Shown: piece by piece, positions 1 through 9,692 of the stretch
Position numbering within the stretch: the stretch's first letter is position 1
Layout of the letters: every line of letters starts with the position of its first letter
Assembly: GCA_022036555.1 (NCBI GenBank)
Contig: CM039129.1
Span: 32,890,051-32,954,050 of the forward strand
Reading direction: 5' to 3'
Origin: Microstegium vimineum
Taxonomy: Eukaryota > Streptophyta > Magnoliopsida > Poales > Poaceae
DNA length: 64,000 nucleotides
The notes under the pieces: model-generated
Seen by the model: only the letters and a program-made list of their open reading frames with translations
Told to the model about the DNA's origin: nothing
Database searches by the model: none
Program-made: the position numbers and the translations under genes

Positions 1-64
1 ACCAGACTTCAAGAGAACAGAACAATATGACAGATTTCCATGCTTCGCAAGAAGACTGCAGACG

Positions 65-1029
65 TTGAAATTACACAACAAATTCAAGTCGGCAAATCAC
101 TCCAAGTACAATGGAAAAGTAGAACCCAGACAATGGATAAGAGTATATTCCCAATCCATTGAACTCGCAGGAGGAAACAATGACATCAAAGCATTATACT
201 TTCCAATGGCACTCGAAGCCATGCCTTTGCAATGGTTCGACAAACTGAAACCATGGTCAATAAAGTATTGGGAAGACTTACAAGAAGCTTTCTGCAACAA
301 CTTTGCAGGAATAATAACACACCCCATGACAGCGGCAGAGTTGAAGAATGTAAAGCAAAGAAGAGGAGAAACTTTAAGGGAGTATTATCAGAGGTTTGGA
401 GAACTGAGAGCTCAAATACATGACATCACTGATAGGGAAGTAATAGAGACATTTGCAGACGGAATCGTAGCAAATTGGCAGTTCAATGACTATTTCAACG
501 AAAACCCAAGATCTAATGAAGACTTCAAAAGAGTTGTTGAAAAAATGATATCGTCAGAAGAAAGAACTCGACACAGATTCACTCGAGATTTTCATGAAAA
601 TAAAAGACCAGATTTCAGACCAAATGATAAAAGACCAAGACAAGACAACATGGTAGCAGCAACAAACAACAAAAGAAGATACAACGACAACGACAAAGGA
701 GGATACAACAACAATTACAACAACAACAGAAACACAAACAATAGATACTCAAACAACAACTACCAAGGCAGCAATTACGCAAAAGACCTGCAGAAAGGAT
801 AGATGACCTACCTTGTTATATACATCCTAACGTAGGCCACGAGCTAGTTGAATGCGATGCTTTTCAACGAAGATTCACAAAGAAAGATAGTACACGAGCA
901 AACAACTCGGAGCCAAGAACAGATGAACCAGGAAAGGATACAAAGAAAGCAGAGCGGAATTATCAAGAACCCCAACGACAAATAACAGTAATCTTTTCTG
1001 GAGCATCATACACAAGAAATAAAAGATAG
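65..1029 (+). pseudogene. gag: Gag of element A, frameshifted
   Basis: Retrotransposon Gag (structural particle protein, RNA packaging). The open stretch 65-802 has the retrotransposon-gag fold features: YNGKVEPRQW near the N terminus, LQWFDKLKP, WEDLQEAF, and LREYYQRF at about residue 105. A basic Asn/Arg-rich tail (NNKRRYNDNDKGGYN region) follows and is probably RNA binding. The C-terminal zinc-knuckle-like stretch (CYIHPNVGHELVEC, about 806-847) lies in another frame, so a small indel near 785-800 broke the gene; a premature TAG ends the first frame at 802. The second frame closes at about 1029. The start of Gag lies upstream of the window. Confidence 0.85.
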
Positions 1030-1053
1030 GAAAAGCTAGCACACAGAACCATC

Positions 1054-1635
1054 ATGGCAGCAGAACCAGCTACCCCAAGATATCTAGATTGGTCAGAATA
1101 CCCAATTCAATTCACAAGAGAAGATCAATGGACAAGTGTAGCAACCGCTAGCTATTACCCTCTAGTAATGGGACCAACAATAGCAGGAGTGACAGTTTCC
1201 AAAGTGCTCATTGATGGGGGAGTAGGATTAAACATAATCTTCACAGATACCCTGAGGAAGATGAATCTGGATTATGAAGGCATGATCACACCAACAAGTA
1301 TTCCTTTCTATGGGATAGTACCTAGAAAAGCTTCCATACCATTGGGACAAATCACCTTACCAGTCACCTTTGGAACACCCGACAAATATCGAACCGAGTT
1401 CATTATATTTGAAGTAGCCGACTTCGAATCATGCTATCATGCAATCCTTGGAAGACCAGCACTAACAAGATATATGGCAATACACCACTACCCGTATCTA
1501 CTGCTTAAGATGCCAACAACAAAAGGAGTTCTTTCACTAAAAGGAGATCTAAAAAGAGCATACGATTGTGATGTACAAGCCATACAAATATCAGAAAAGC
1601 TACAAGGAAAAAGAAGATATTGCAAAGAAAGTTGA
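1054..1635 (+). pseudogene. PR: Protease of element A
   Basis: Aspartic protease that would cut the Gag-Pol polyprotein. The segment begins with the Tat-type leader YLDWSE (residues 10-15). The catalytic motif is VLIDGGVGLNII at about residue 50. Plant Tat elements commonly have D-G-G where other families have D-T/S-G, so this is not by itself a defect. The distal motif AILGRPAL near residue 140 is the expected hydrophobic-hydrophobic-G flap partner. The frame closes at a TGA at 1633-1635, and RT homology resumes in another frame from about 1650, so the polyprotein is broken here. Confidence 0.85.
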
Positions 1636-1653
1636 AAAAAATGAACCCGGACG

Positions 1654-2166
1654 AAATCCAAATACCGGCAAAGAAGCCAAGTACCTTCACACTTGCTAAA
1701 GAAGCAGCCACGAAGACAATTGATCTATTAACTGGAGATTTAGAAAAGACAACAATAATCAGCGCGAGTCTGGATCCTAAATAGGAACTCACGCTCACCA
1801 ACTTTCTAAGGGACAACAAAGACATATTCGCATGGAAGCTAACAGATATGCCTGGAGTCCCAAAGGAGTTGGCTGAGCACAAAATTGATACAAATAAAGG
1901 TTCAAGACCAGTAAAACATAAGTTGCGCAGATTTGCACCAGACTGGAAAGCAGCAATCAAAAAGGAAATTACAACATTACTGGCGGTAGGATTCATGAGA
2001 GAAATAATCAACCCGGATTGGTTAGCTAATCCAATTTTTGTGGAGAAAAAGAACTCGAAAGAATGGCGTATGTGTGTGGACTACACAAATCTCAACAAAC
2101 ATTGCTCAAAAGACCCATACGGGCCACCTAGAATTGACCAAGTCATAGACTCAACAGCTGGATCGT
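1654..2166 (+). pseudogene. RT: Reverse transcriptase of element A, N-terminal part
   Basis: N-terminal half of a Ty3/gypsy RT. Readable motifs are DIFAWKLTDMPG, then the RT finger region PVKHKLRRFAPDW, the segment IFVEKKNSKEWRMCVDYTNLN at about 2035-2095, and DSTAGS just before the break. An in-frame TAG near 1780 (after SLDPK) interrupts the connecting region. The domain stops at 2166 where a solo LTR is inserted; the remaining RT resumes at 3882 in the same element. Interruption inside the conserved DSTAG-x-x-LLSFLD motif fixes the insertion point to the base pair. Confidence 0.88.
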
Positions 2167-3876
2167 TGTTGGCACAAATTATGACCAACTTTTACATAGC
2201 TAAAATGTTGCCACAAACCCAAGGATCAAGGATAAACAAACACATCATGAGCATAATTTATCAAATAACTAGTTCCACATGTCCATGAGTGTTTGAATGC
2301 AGGAATGAAGAAATGGAGCAAAGGAGAGCCAGATGGGCCCACATAGGGGGTCGGCCGACCACCCTATCGGTCCACTAGCTCTCCCCTCTCGGCCATGATC
2401 CAAGAGAAGCACCCCAGAGTGATTTCCAACCCTTGGATCACTCTGTGCTTACTCTCAATGGCTCACAAGCAAAGCACAAGGATTCATGGGCCCACACAAA
2501 AGAGATAAACATGACAACCACCTCAGAACCAGCAAATGAACATCAATGACAAGTGGGGCCAGCACCAGGACACAGAGGTGGGCCAGAACCCCCAAGGGGG
2601 GGGGTCGACCGACCTTCAAGTGGGCCCAAATGCCCCCCACTCAGTCCCTGACCAGTGGGGCTTCATCCAAGGAGGCAAGGGAGGGCCCACTGGCCACAGG
2701 GGGGGGTCGACCGACCACCCCCCTAGGTCGGTTGGCTCCCCCCAACCGCCATACTCCTTCCCCACGTGTTGGATCACCACCATCCATCAAATGATGGTTC
2801 CAGAGGCGGTTTGATCCAAGGGTGGAGGATGGGAGGCCCTGGATCGCTGACGTGGCAATGGAGTAGCCCCTACTCCACCCCCTACTATAAATAGAAGGCC
2901 ATACCCCCTCTCTAAACATGATGAAGAAGAAGCCTACAAGCTCTATTCCTTAGATTGTTCTAGGAGTTACTCTAGTGTGGGAGTTAGAGTTGAGTCGAGC
3001 TGTGCTCGGGATTTTCCGGAGTTGTCTTCTGGGAAGTCTGGTATAGCTCTTGTATCTTTCCTTCTTTGTAAGACTTTATCTTTATTAATATATATCTTTC
3101 TCTTTACTTTACTTAGTATTTACTTTGAGCATTTCTATACTAGATATAGTTTTGCTATATGCTTTTGCTCTTTAATAGTCTTTATACCCATAGTCTTTGA
3201 TCCTTGTGAACTTTCCTGTATGCGATCATTGCCTGTCATAGGGTGCTTTGATTATTGATCGTAGTCAAAGTAATAAGTTGTGTGTAAGCATGGTGCTTAT
3301 ACATTATCTTATCCTTGGTTATCGCTTGTTGCACGGATTGTTTGTGGTAGCTAGCAAGAGGTGACAGCCTTGTCTAGTCGTTGTATTCCACCACATGTTT
3401 ATAGGCAAGTTCTTAAAAGGTAAGGCCCCCGTAAGAAGAGGGCGTGGTCCGGTAGGAGTTTTGTCCTCCTGCTGATCTATCCCCTCGCCTAGCATGCTTG
3501 TATTGAGGAGGCAAATTATAATTTTTAGACTAGTTATTTAGCTAAGTATATTGAAGTAAAGAGAAGTACATAGGAGTCCCTTTACTCTTCTCGTTGTCCT
3601 CCCACCTAGCTAGTCTCTGAGGTCCGTTCTAAGTATCATTTATCGTAGCTTCTTCCTTCATCAACCCCTTCCTATCACATTCATCATTTACCCCCCTTTA
3701 CTAGGTTGTACTAAGTTGAGGTGCTCTCTAGGATCTCTCTCTAATTATCATTTCTAGCCAGCTTTCCCTTGGGATAAAATAAATTATGATACCTTGGAAT
3801 ACTCCTTGGTGAAGTGCTACAACGGTATAATCTGTGCGCTTGCGGACTTATCCAATAGTCATAAGACATACCAACA
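2167..3876 (+). mobile_element. Solo LTR of an Athila-type gypsy family inside element A
   Basis: Begins TGTTGG and ends CCAACA, the terminal inverted repeat of an LTR, about 1710 bp. The first ~195 bp match the 3' LTR of element E (59740-59940). The last ~100 bp match the 3' ends of the element B LTRs on the other strand. No internal region is present, so this is a solo LTR left by LTR-LTR recombination. Flanks are ATCGT (2162-2166) and ACCAT (3877-3881): a 5-bp target duplication with two transitions. A TATA box lies at 2886-2894. Small open frames inside are chance. Confidence 0.92.
2349..2733. repeat. Cluster of GGTCGRCCGACC palindromes upstream of the LTR TATA box
   Basis: Perfect 12-bp palindrome GGTCGGCCGACC at 2349-2360. 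Variants GGTCGACCGACC occur at 2603-2614 and 2705-2716, and a half-type CTAGGTCGGTTGG at about 2724-2736. All lie 150-540 bp before the TATA box at 2886. The same motif recurs in the LTRs and UTRs of elements B and E. Function unknown. Confidence 0.75.
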
Positions 3877-3881
3877 ACCAT

Positions 3882-4939
3882 CATTACTATCTTTCCTCGA
3901 CTGTTACTTGGGATATCATCAAATAACACTGAGAGAAGAAGATCAAAGCAAAACATCTTTCATAACACCCTTCAGGGCATATTGCTACAAGTTAATGCCG
4001 TTTGGACTGAAAAACGCAGGAGCAACATATCAAAGAGCAATACAAACCTGCCTTGGAGATCAAATCGGAAGAAATGGAGAAGCCTACATTGATGACGTAG
4101 TAGTCAAAACAAAAGAACTAGAATCACTATTGGAAGACCTGGAAGAGACCTTTAAGAATCTGAAAGCATGGAAGTGGAAACTCAATCCCACAAAATGCGT
4201 CTTCGGTGTACCATCAGGACAACTACTCAGTTTCTTAGTCAGTAATAGAGGGATTGAAGCAAGCACAAAACAAGTAAAAGCAATAATGGATATGAAGCCA
4301 CCCAAAAAAGTCAAGGACATACAAAAGCTAATAGGATGTATGGCAGCTCTCAACAGATTCATATCAAAATTGGGAGAAAAAGGACTACGCTTCTTCAAAC
4401 TCCTAAAAAGGAAAGAAAACTTTGAATGGACAGAAGAAGCAAATCAAGCTTTCATCAAGCTAAAAGAGTACTTATCATCATCTCCGGTAATGACACCACC
4501 AAGAAATAAGGAAGAAATGATGCTATATATCACAACAACAAAAAACATAGTAAGTGCAGCAATCATCGTGGAAAGAGAAGAACCCAGACACATCTACAAA
4601 GTGCAAAGACCAGTATATTACATCAGTGAAGTGCTCACAGAATCGAAAGTCAGATACCCACACGTACAGAAACTACTATATGCAATACTCATATCATCAA
4701 GAAAATTGAGGCATTATTTCCACGAGCACAAAGTAACAATCGCAACCAACTTTCCGCTACAAGACATACTCAGAAACAAAGACGCCACAGGCCGAATATC
4801 AAAATGGGCAGTAGAACTCGGATCTCTAAATATAGACTTCAAGCCAAGAACAACAATCAAGTCGCAGATATTACCCGACTTCATCGCAGAATGGACTGAA
4901 ATGACACAAAAAGAACCCGAGCCAATACGAGACCACTAG
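3882..4939 (+). pseudogene. RT-RNH: Reverse transcriptase C-terminal part and RNase H of element A
   Basis: Resumes the RT after the solo LTR: LLSFLDCYLGYHQI, then FGLKNAGATYQRA, the catalytic YIDDVVV at about 4084, and NPTKCVFGV. The connection and Ty3-type RNase H follow (PVYYISEVLTE, KLRHYFHEHKV, ISKWAVELG). The frame is open for about 350 codons and ends at TAG 4937-4939. Only four bases separate this stop from the second RNase H domain, so the stop is probably a point change within a once continuous polyprotein. Confidence 0.9.
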
Positions 4940-4942
4940 AAA

Positions 4943-5249
4943 ATGTACTTTGATGGTTCTCTGAAACTTGGAGGGGCAGGAGCAGGTGTGCTACTGATCT
5001 CCCTAGAAGGAAGACAATTAAAATACGTGCTACAGATATTATGGCAAGCAACAAATAATGAAGCAGAATACGAAGCACTCATACACGGATTAAGAGTAGA
5101 AACTACTCTGGGAATCAAGAGAGTTCTCGCTTATGGAGATTCGGTAGTAGTAATCAACGAAGTAAATAAGGAGTGGGACTGCACAAAAAACAACATGGAC
5201 GCATACTGTGCAGAAGTAAGGAAACTCGAGAAGAATTTTGAAGGAATAC
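4943..5249 (+). pseudogene. aRNH: Second (archaeal-type) RNase H of element A, truncated
   Basis: Starts MYFDGSLKLGGAGAGV, with the first catalytic Asp in FDGS. It continues NNEAEYEALIHGL (catalytic Glu) and YGDSVVVINEV (Asp). This is the extra RNase H found in the plant Tat lineage after the Ty3 RNase H. Similarity ends at 5249, where a TGAAAG LTR terminus begins. The aRNH C-terminus and the integrase are missing from the window. Confidence 0.85.
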
Positions 5250-6886
5250 TGAAAGGTCCTAGATGGCTAGAGGGGGGGGGGGTGAATAGCCTAATAAAAT
5301 TCTACAAATCACTAGAGCAAAAGGTTAGATAACACTTAAGCTAAACTTTTTTCTCTAGCTCTACTTGGGTGCAAAGCCACCTATCCAATACAATTCTAGT
5401 TAACTAAGTGCTTAACAATCAATAGCAAGAACCTAAAGCACTTAGCACAAGCTAGCAAGAACAACTACTAAAGATGACAACTAGCAAACTAACTAGACAA
5501 GATATGAATGAATATAAATACAAGAGAGGAGGTGATTGTTATACCGATGCCTTGTGATATATGAATGTCAATGTAGATAACCAATCACAATGAATACCAA
5601 AGAGTAGCCGGGAGACAAGATGACAATCGATTTTTCTCTCGAGGTTCATTTGGTTGCCACCAAGCTAGTCCCCGTTGTGTCAACTACTCAAGTGGTGATT
5701 CGGTGGCTAATAGGCAATGACAAGCCTAGCCCACTAACTCGGGTACCACAAGAATCCACCCAAATGAGAGTAACTCAATGACATGAGCAATCCACTAGAG
5801 TTACCCTTTGGCGCTCCGCCGAGGTGGGTACAAGCCCTCTCACAATCAATGAAGCCGGCCACGAACAATCACCAACACGTGCCAAAGCTTCTCCACAATC
5901 GCCAAGCCATCTAGGTGTTGGCAAACACCAAAAATAACAAGAAACTTCGCGGCGATGACGGTGACCAAGTGCCACTAAGATGCAATGCAATGATCAAAGC
6001 ACTTGGATCACTCAAACTCTCACAAGTATGCAACAAGAGTGAAGAGAATGAGTTGGGGGCTATCTCAAGCAAGCACAAGTGTATCAAATGAATGAGAGGT
6101 GCAAGAGTGAGCCCTAGGAGCTGGCCAAAACAAATTTATAGCCATCCAAACCAAGCTAGCCGTTTTCCCCTTTCCACTGTATTCTGCTTGACTCCGGACG
6201 CAAGATACATAGGGGGTCCGGACCATTGCACATGCGTCCGGACCCTCTGCCATTTTGAATTCGACCGTTGGCGCCCTTCTTCTGAGCAGACACGTCACCT
6301 CCGGATGCGTGAAACAGTAGCGTCCGGACTCTCTATTTCCTGCGTTCATACCCAATCTAGAGAGGGACCAGAGAGCACCAAGTCTCCGATCACGCGTCCG
6401 GTGCTCTATGTCCAGATGATGCTTAGCGTACGGTCGCTACACAGAGAGCTCCCTGAGAGCTCCAAATTTCTATTCTCGAGTCTGGAGTTAGCGTCTGGAC
6501 GATGATTAGCGTCCGGACCTCCTGTCCAGAAATCCTGAGAGCTAGGGTAAGCCTCCGGCCCACATGTCCAATGGTCTGGACCGCATCTCACTTGCGTCCG
6601 AACCCTGCGTCCGGAGCCCTTATGAGTGCCAGACCGAGCCGCCTCTTCTTCTCCAAGCTTCCATGTGCTAACACCTTGTGATCCATCACTTGGTTACCTG
6701 TGTTAGCCTTTTACACTATATTTCTTAGATTTAATTTAGTTTGTGTTACTTAGGTTCATTTTATATGAATGCAATGCAAACCTAGTGGCACATGATAACC
6801 GCAATCGAAATGAATTTTCCCTTCTTGATAGTACAACTATGTATCCTAAAGGTGATCACACTCTCTATAGTGTCTTGATCACTAAA
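5250..6886 (-). mobile_element. Element G: truncated Sirevirus (Ty1/copia) LTR
   Basis: Starts TGAAAGGTCCTAGATGGC, identical to the left edges of the two LTRs of element H (16919 and 40914), and tracks them for about 1.6 kb. The final ~215 bp ending in GTCTTTCA are absent: at 6886 the sequence changes to Athila-type gag. By analogy with H, transcription would be on -. A poly-G run lies near the outer edge (about 5273-5282). A TATA-like TTTATAG lies near 6135-6141 and the TCCGGA-rich cluster at about 6190-6620. It is inserted in the second RNase H of element A. Open frames inside (for example 6092-6505) are chance. Confidence 0.9.
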
Positions 6887-8054
6887 TCAATTGTCCTGAA
6901 GAAAGCTTCAAGAACTTGTTGGTTGGAGTTAGTTTTATATTGCCTAGGAGAGCACTAGCTAATGATTTAGATATAATGCAAACTCCTACAGCGAGATCGT
7001 AAGGAGAGTCTAACTTGGCTCTATCGATCTGACAAGGAATGGTGGTAGAGGAAGACAGAATTCTAATTGGTTTGGTTGAAGATTCAACCTCTTCTAACCA
7101 CTCATTGCTCATGACAGACGCCAACTCTTGAACCATCTCCTGAAGATATGCTTCTTCTATGAGGCTAGGGATGTGGCGATTCGGAGATTTTCGAGCAGAA
7201 GAATTCTTTTGCACAAATTGTTTTGAGACATTTCCAAAATCGGAAAATAAATCAACCTCGATATCAAGGGGAAATTCCAAGAGATGAATTTCTTCTCCCC
7301 TTGGTGGTTCAGGTTCGATAGCAAGATTTTGGGATGTAGAGGGAAGTGTTTCGGCTATCGATGTTGTTTCTACTCTGGGGGTTGGTTTTTGTTCTTCCGT
7401 GGGTCCTTCATAACATATGTTAGTATAGGGGGTGTTATCAAGAATATTTGTAAGAAGACTCTTCCCTGCACTAACAGGTAAACACAGGAAGGCTCCCCCG
7501 GAAGATATGTCAAGGAGTTGCGCAGAGTCTCTGCTAAGACCGCCATACAAAAGTTGTAACATTGTAGGCTCGGTTATAGCGAGATCAGGGCCTGAAGATG
7601 CTAGATCTAAAAGACGGGCCCATGCATCACCCAAAGAATCTTTTTCTCTTTGCGAGAAAATGATGATCTCTTTTCGAAGACGAATGACGCAAGGGATAGG
7701 GAAGAATGCCAAAGAGAACTTAGGCATCAGTTTTTCCCAATCTCATTTCGCGTCATCTACGTGGTGAACGTACCATCATTTGGCTATTCCAATTAAGGAG
7801 AATGGAAATAGCTTCCACTTAAGGGTACCTGGCCTCATCCCTTGGATATGGACACATGAACAAAGTTGTTCAAAGTCACGTATATGAGTATAGGGATTTT
7901 CGTCTTCGTTCCCAGAAAATGGTTTTTCCTGTACCATCGCTATGAGACTCGGGCGAAGCTCATAACAAACGGCCAGAATGGCCTGAGATGATTTAGGTTG
8001 CTCCAAGCTAGCGCCTGTTGGAGCACCATATTCGATAAGTGGGGTTTGATCCAT
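6887..8054 (-). pseudogene. gag: Gag/protease fragment of B2
   Basis: Starts MDQTPLIEYGAPTGAS at 8054. The Athila-type Gag core motif FPFSLIGIAK lies near residue 85. The next stretch is interrupted by TGA codons at about 7776 and 7752: one replaces the Arg codon read in B's copy, the other a Gly codon. From about 7727 the frame is open for 281 codons: FSQREKDSLGDAWARLLDL, LQLLYGGLSRDSAQLLD, an acidic/Pro linker, then a protease-like YDLAVGVCIISKSLA. It is truncated by the junction with the copia LTR at 6887. Unlike the element B copy, it has no frameshift at about 7270. Confidence 0.82.
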
Positions 8055-8131
8055 TTGTGTATGTGGAGTGAAAAGATGAAATCAAACAAAAGATAAAATA
8101 GGACCAAAGGGTACTAGTTAAAAGCTACCGT

Positions 8132-8149
8132 TCCCCGGCAACGGCGCCA
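8132..8149 (-). promoter_or_regulatory. Primer-binding site, tRNA-Asp type (B2)
   Basis: The - strand reads TGGCGCCGTTGCCGGGGA, the complement of the 3' end of plant tRNA-Asp (…TCCCCGGCAACGGCGCCA, from general knowledge). It lies 8 nt inside the LTR edge at 8158 and would prime minus-strand DNA synthesis. Confidence 0.85.
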
Positions 8150-8157
8150 GAAATGCT

Positions 8158-9678
8158 TGTTGGTATTTCTTATGACTATTGGATAAATCCGCAAGCACAC
8201 AGATTATACCAATGTAGAACTTCACCGGGAGTATTCTAGGTATCGTATTTTTTCTCAGGGAACGATAGTGATCTAACTAGGATTAAAGATATGTCCTATG
8301 ATGGATCAAGGTAGATTATGATAACTGGGTAGAGAGGTTCAATGTAGCACAGATGTATAACAAGGGATAGCTGGGTATACTGGCCTTATCGGCCCTTCTC
8401 TTGCAGGAGGCGACGGGATAGATCAGAAAGAGGGCAAAACTCTAACCGGACCGTGCCGTCACGTTGTATTGAAGCCTTACCTTTTAAGAACTTATCTGAC
8501 ACACGTGGTGGAATACAAAGACTAGATAGAGCTGTCACTTTCTACTAGCATCCACAAACAATCCGTGTGATAAGCGGTTTACAAAGGCAAGATTAAGCTT
8601 AGACACCACGTCTACACTAATCTTACTACTTTAACCTTGGCCTAAGATTAAAGCACTTTTCTTAGAGCAAAGCGATGATCAAGCAGGAAAAGTTGTATAA
8701 CAGCTAAACCAGATTTAGAACACGGAATACTATAAAGAACTCAGAAGAAGTCACTTACAAGTGCTAAACTTACAAGAGACTCGCATATGCTAAGGAAGAA
8801 CTCCGGAGAAGATTCCCGACAGACCCAGGGGTTTCTCCAGAAGGATTTCCTCACTCTCCTCCAACCAGCATAACACTACTGAAGAGCTCTGATAAGAGGC
8901 TAGAGAGTAGTTTCTCCAATGAGGCACGAAATGAATAGGGAGCTCTAGGGGTCTATTTATAGTTAGAGGTGGAGTAGGGGCTACTCCGGTGCCACATCAG
9001 CGATCCGCATCACCTTCATCAAGCACCGTTGGATCCAACCGACTTAGAAACCGACCAAGGCATGGATGGTGATGATCCAACACGTGGGGGGGAGGAGTAT
9101 GGCGGTTGGGGGGACCAACCGACCTAGGGGTGGTTCAGCCGACCCCCCTATGGCCAGTGGGCCCTCCTCTGTCCTCCTGGAGGTGGCCCCACTGGGTCAG
9201 GGACCAAGTGGGGGCTTGGTGGGCCTAATGGTGGTTCGACCGACCCCCCTTGGGGGTGCCTGGCCCACCTCTTGCTCCCTAGTGCTAGCCCCACTCGTCA
9301 TAGGTGTTGGTTGTTGGTTCTATGGTGGTTGTCACGTTTATCTTCTTGGAGTGGGCCCATGAATCCTTGTGCTTTGCTTGTGAGCCGTTGAGAGGAAACA
9401 CAGAGTGATCCATTGGTTGGAAATCACTCTTGAGTGCCTCTCTTGGATCATGGCCGAGAGGGGAGCCAGGTGGGCCCACCGGGTGGTCAGCCGACCCCCT
9501 ATGTGTGTCCCACTGGCTCTCATTTGCTTCATTTGTTCATTCCTGCACTCAAACACTCATGGACATGTGGAACTAGTTAGTTGGCACAATTTATTCAGGT
9601 TATGCTTGTTTTCCTTTGAGAATGAGGATGTTGACGGTATTTTGATGGTGACAAAATAGCTCTTAATTACCGTCAACA
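8158..9678 (-). mobile_element. 3' LTR of element B (also 5' LTR of B2)
   Basis: 1521 bp. On - it starts TGTTGACGGTAATTAAGAGC and ends ATACCAACA. It pairs with 43383-44885 with high identity and one ~20-bp indel near 8775. A TATA box (CTATAAATAG on -) lies at about 8952-8962. GC-rich palindrome-like motifs (…CCGACC) lie upstream of it at about 9116, 9132, 9233 and 9487. A PBS lies on one side and a PPT on the other, so the LTR is shared by two internal regions. Confidence 0.92.
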
Positions 9679-9692
9679 AGATCCCCCATACT
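9679..9692 (-). promoter_or_regulatory. Polypurine tract of element B
   Basis: On - the sequence GTATGGGGGATCT directly abuts the LTR start TGTTGAC. It would prime plus-strand synthesis. It matches the position and type of the E element tract (AAGCTTGGGGATCT). Confidence 0.8.

Larger units (their letters stand above)
1..5249 (+). mobile_element. Element A: Tat-type Ty3/gypsy retrotransposon, 5' and 3' truncated
   Basis: Order on + is gag, protease, reverse transcriptase, RNase H and a second RNase H-like domain. That second RNase H after the first is the known hallmark of the plant Tat lineage (Ogre/Retand/Grande group). The left end and 5' LTR lie before the window. The right side is cut at 5249 by a Sirevirus LTR, and the integrase and 3' LTR of A are not found elsewhere in the window. 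A solo LTR (2167-3876) interrupts the RT. Stops and a gag frameshift show it is inactive. Lineage assignment rests on protein motifs read by eye. Confidence 0.88.
6887..8157 (-). mobile_element. B2: partial Athila-type internal region (PBS plus gag) sharing the B LTR
   Basis: Reading on -, the LTR 8158-9678 is followed by a PBS (8132-8149) and a gag start (8054), as expected downstream of a 5' LTR. The same LTR is preceded on its other side by the PPT and pol of element B, so one LTR serves two internal regions (LTR-internal-LTR-internal). B2 breaks off at 6887 in the protease-proximal part of gag, fused to LTR fragment G with only a 2-bp overlap (AA). Probably a product of unequal recombination followed by deletion. 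Confidence 0.8.

Noticed and set aside
1505..2011. 168-codon frame on -
   Set aside because: Shadow of the protease/RT region of element A. No recognised domain.
2536..2919. Overlapping 80-92-codon frames on both strands
   Set aside because: Inside the solo LTR, driven by G/C runs and palindromes. The equivalent LTR regions in B read differently.
8132..8149. tRNA-Asp gene fragment
   Set aside because: Only the 18-nt complement of the tRNA 3' end is present beside an LTR, so it is a primer-binding site, not a tRNA gene.
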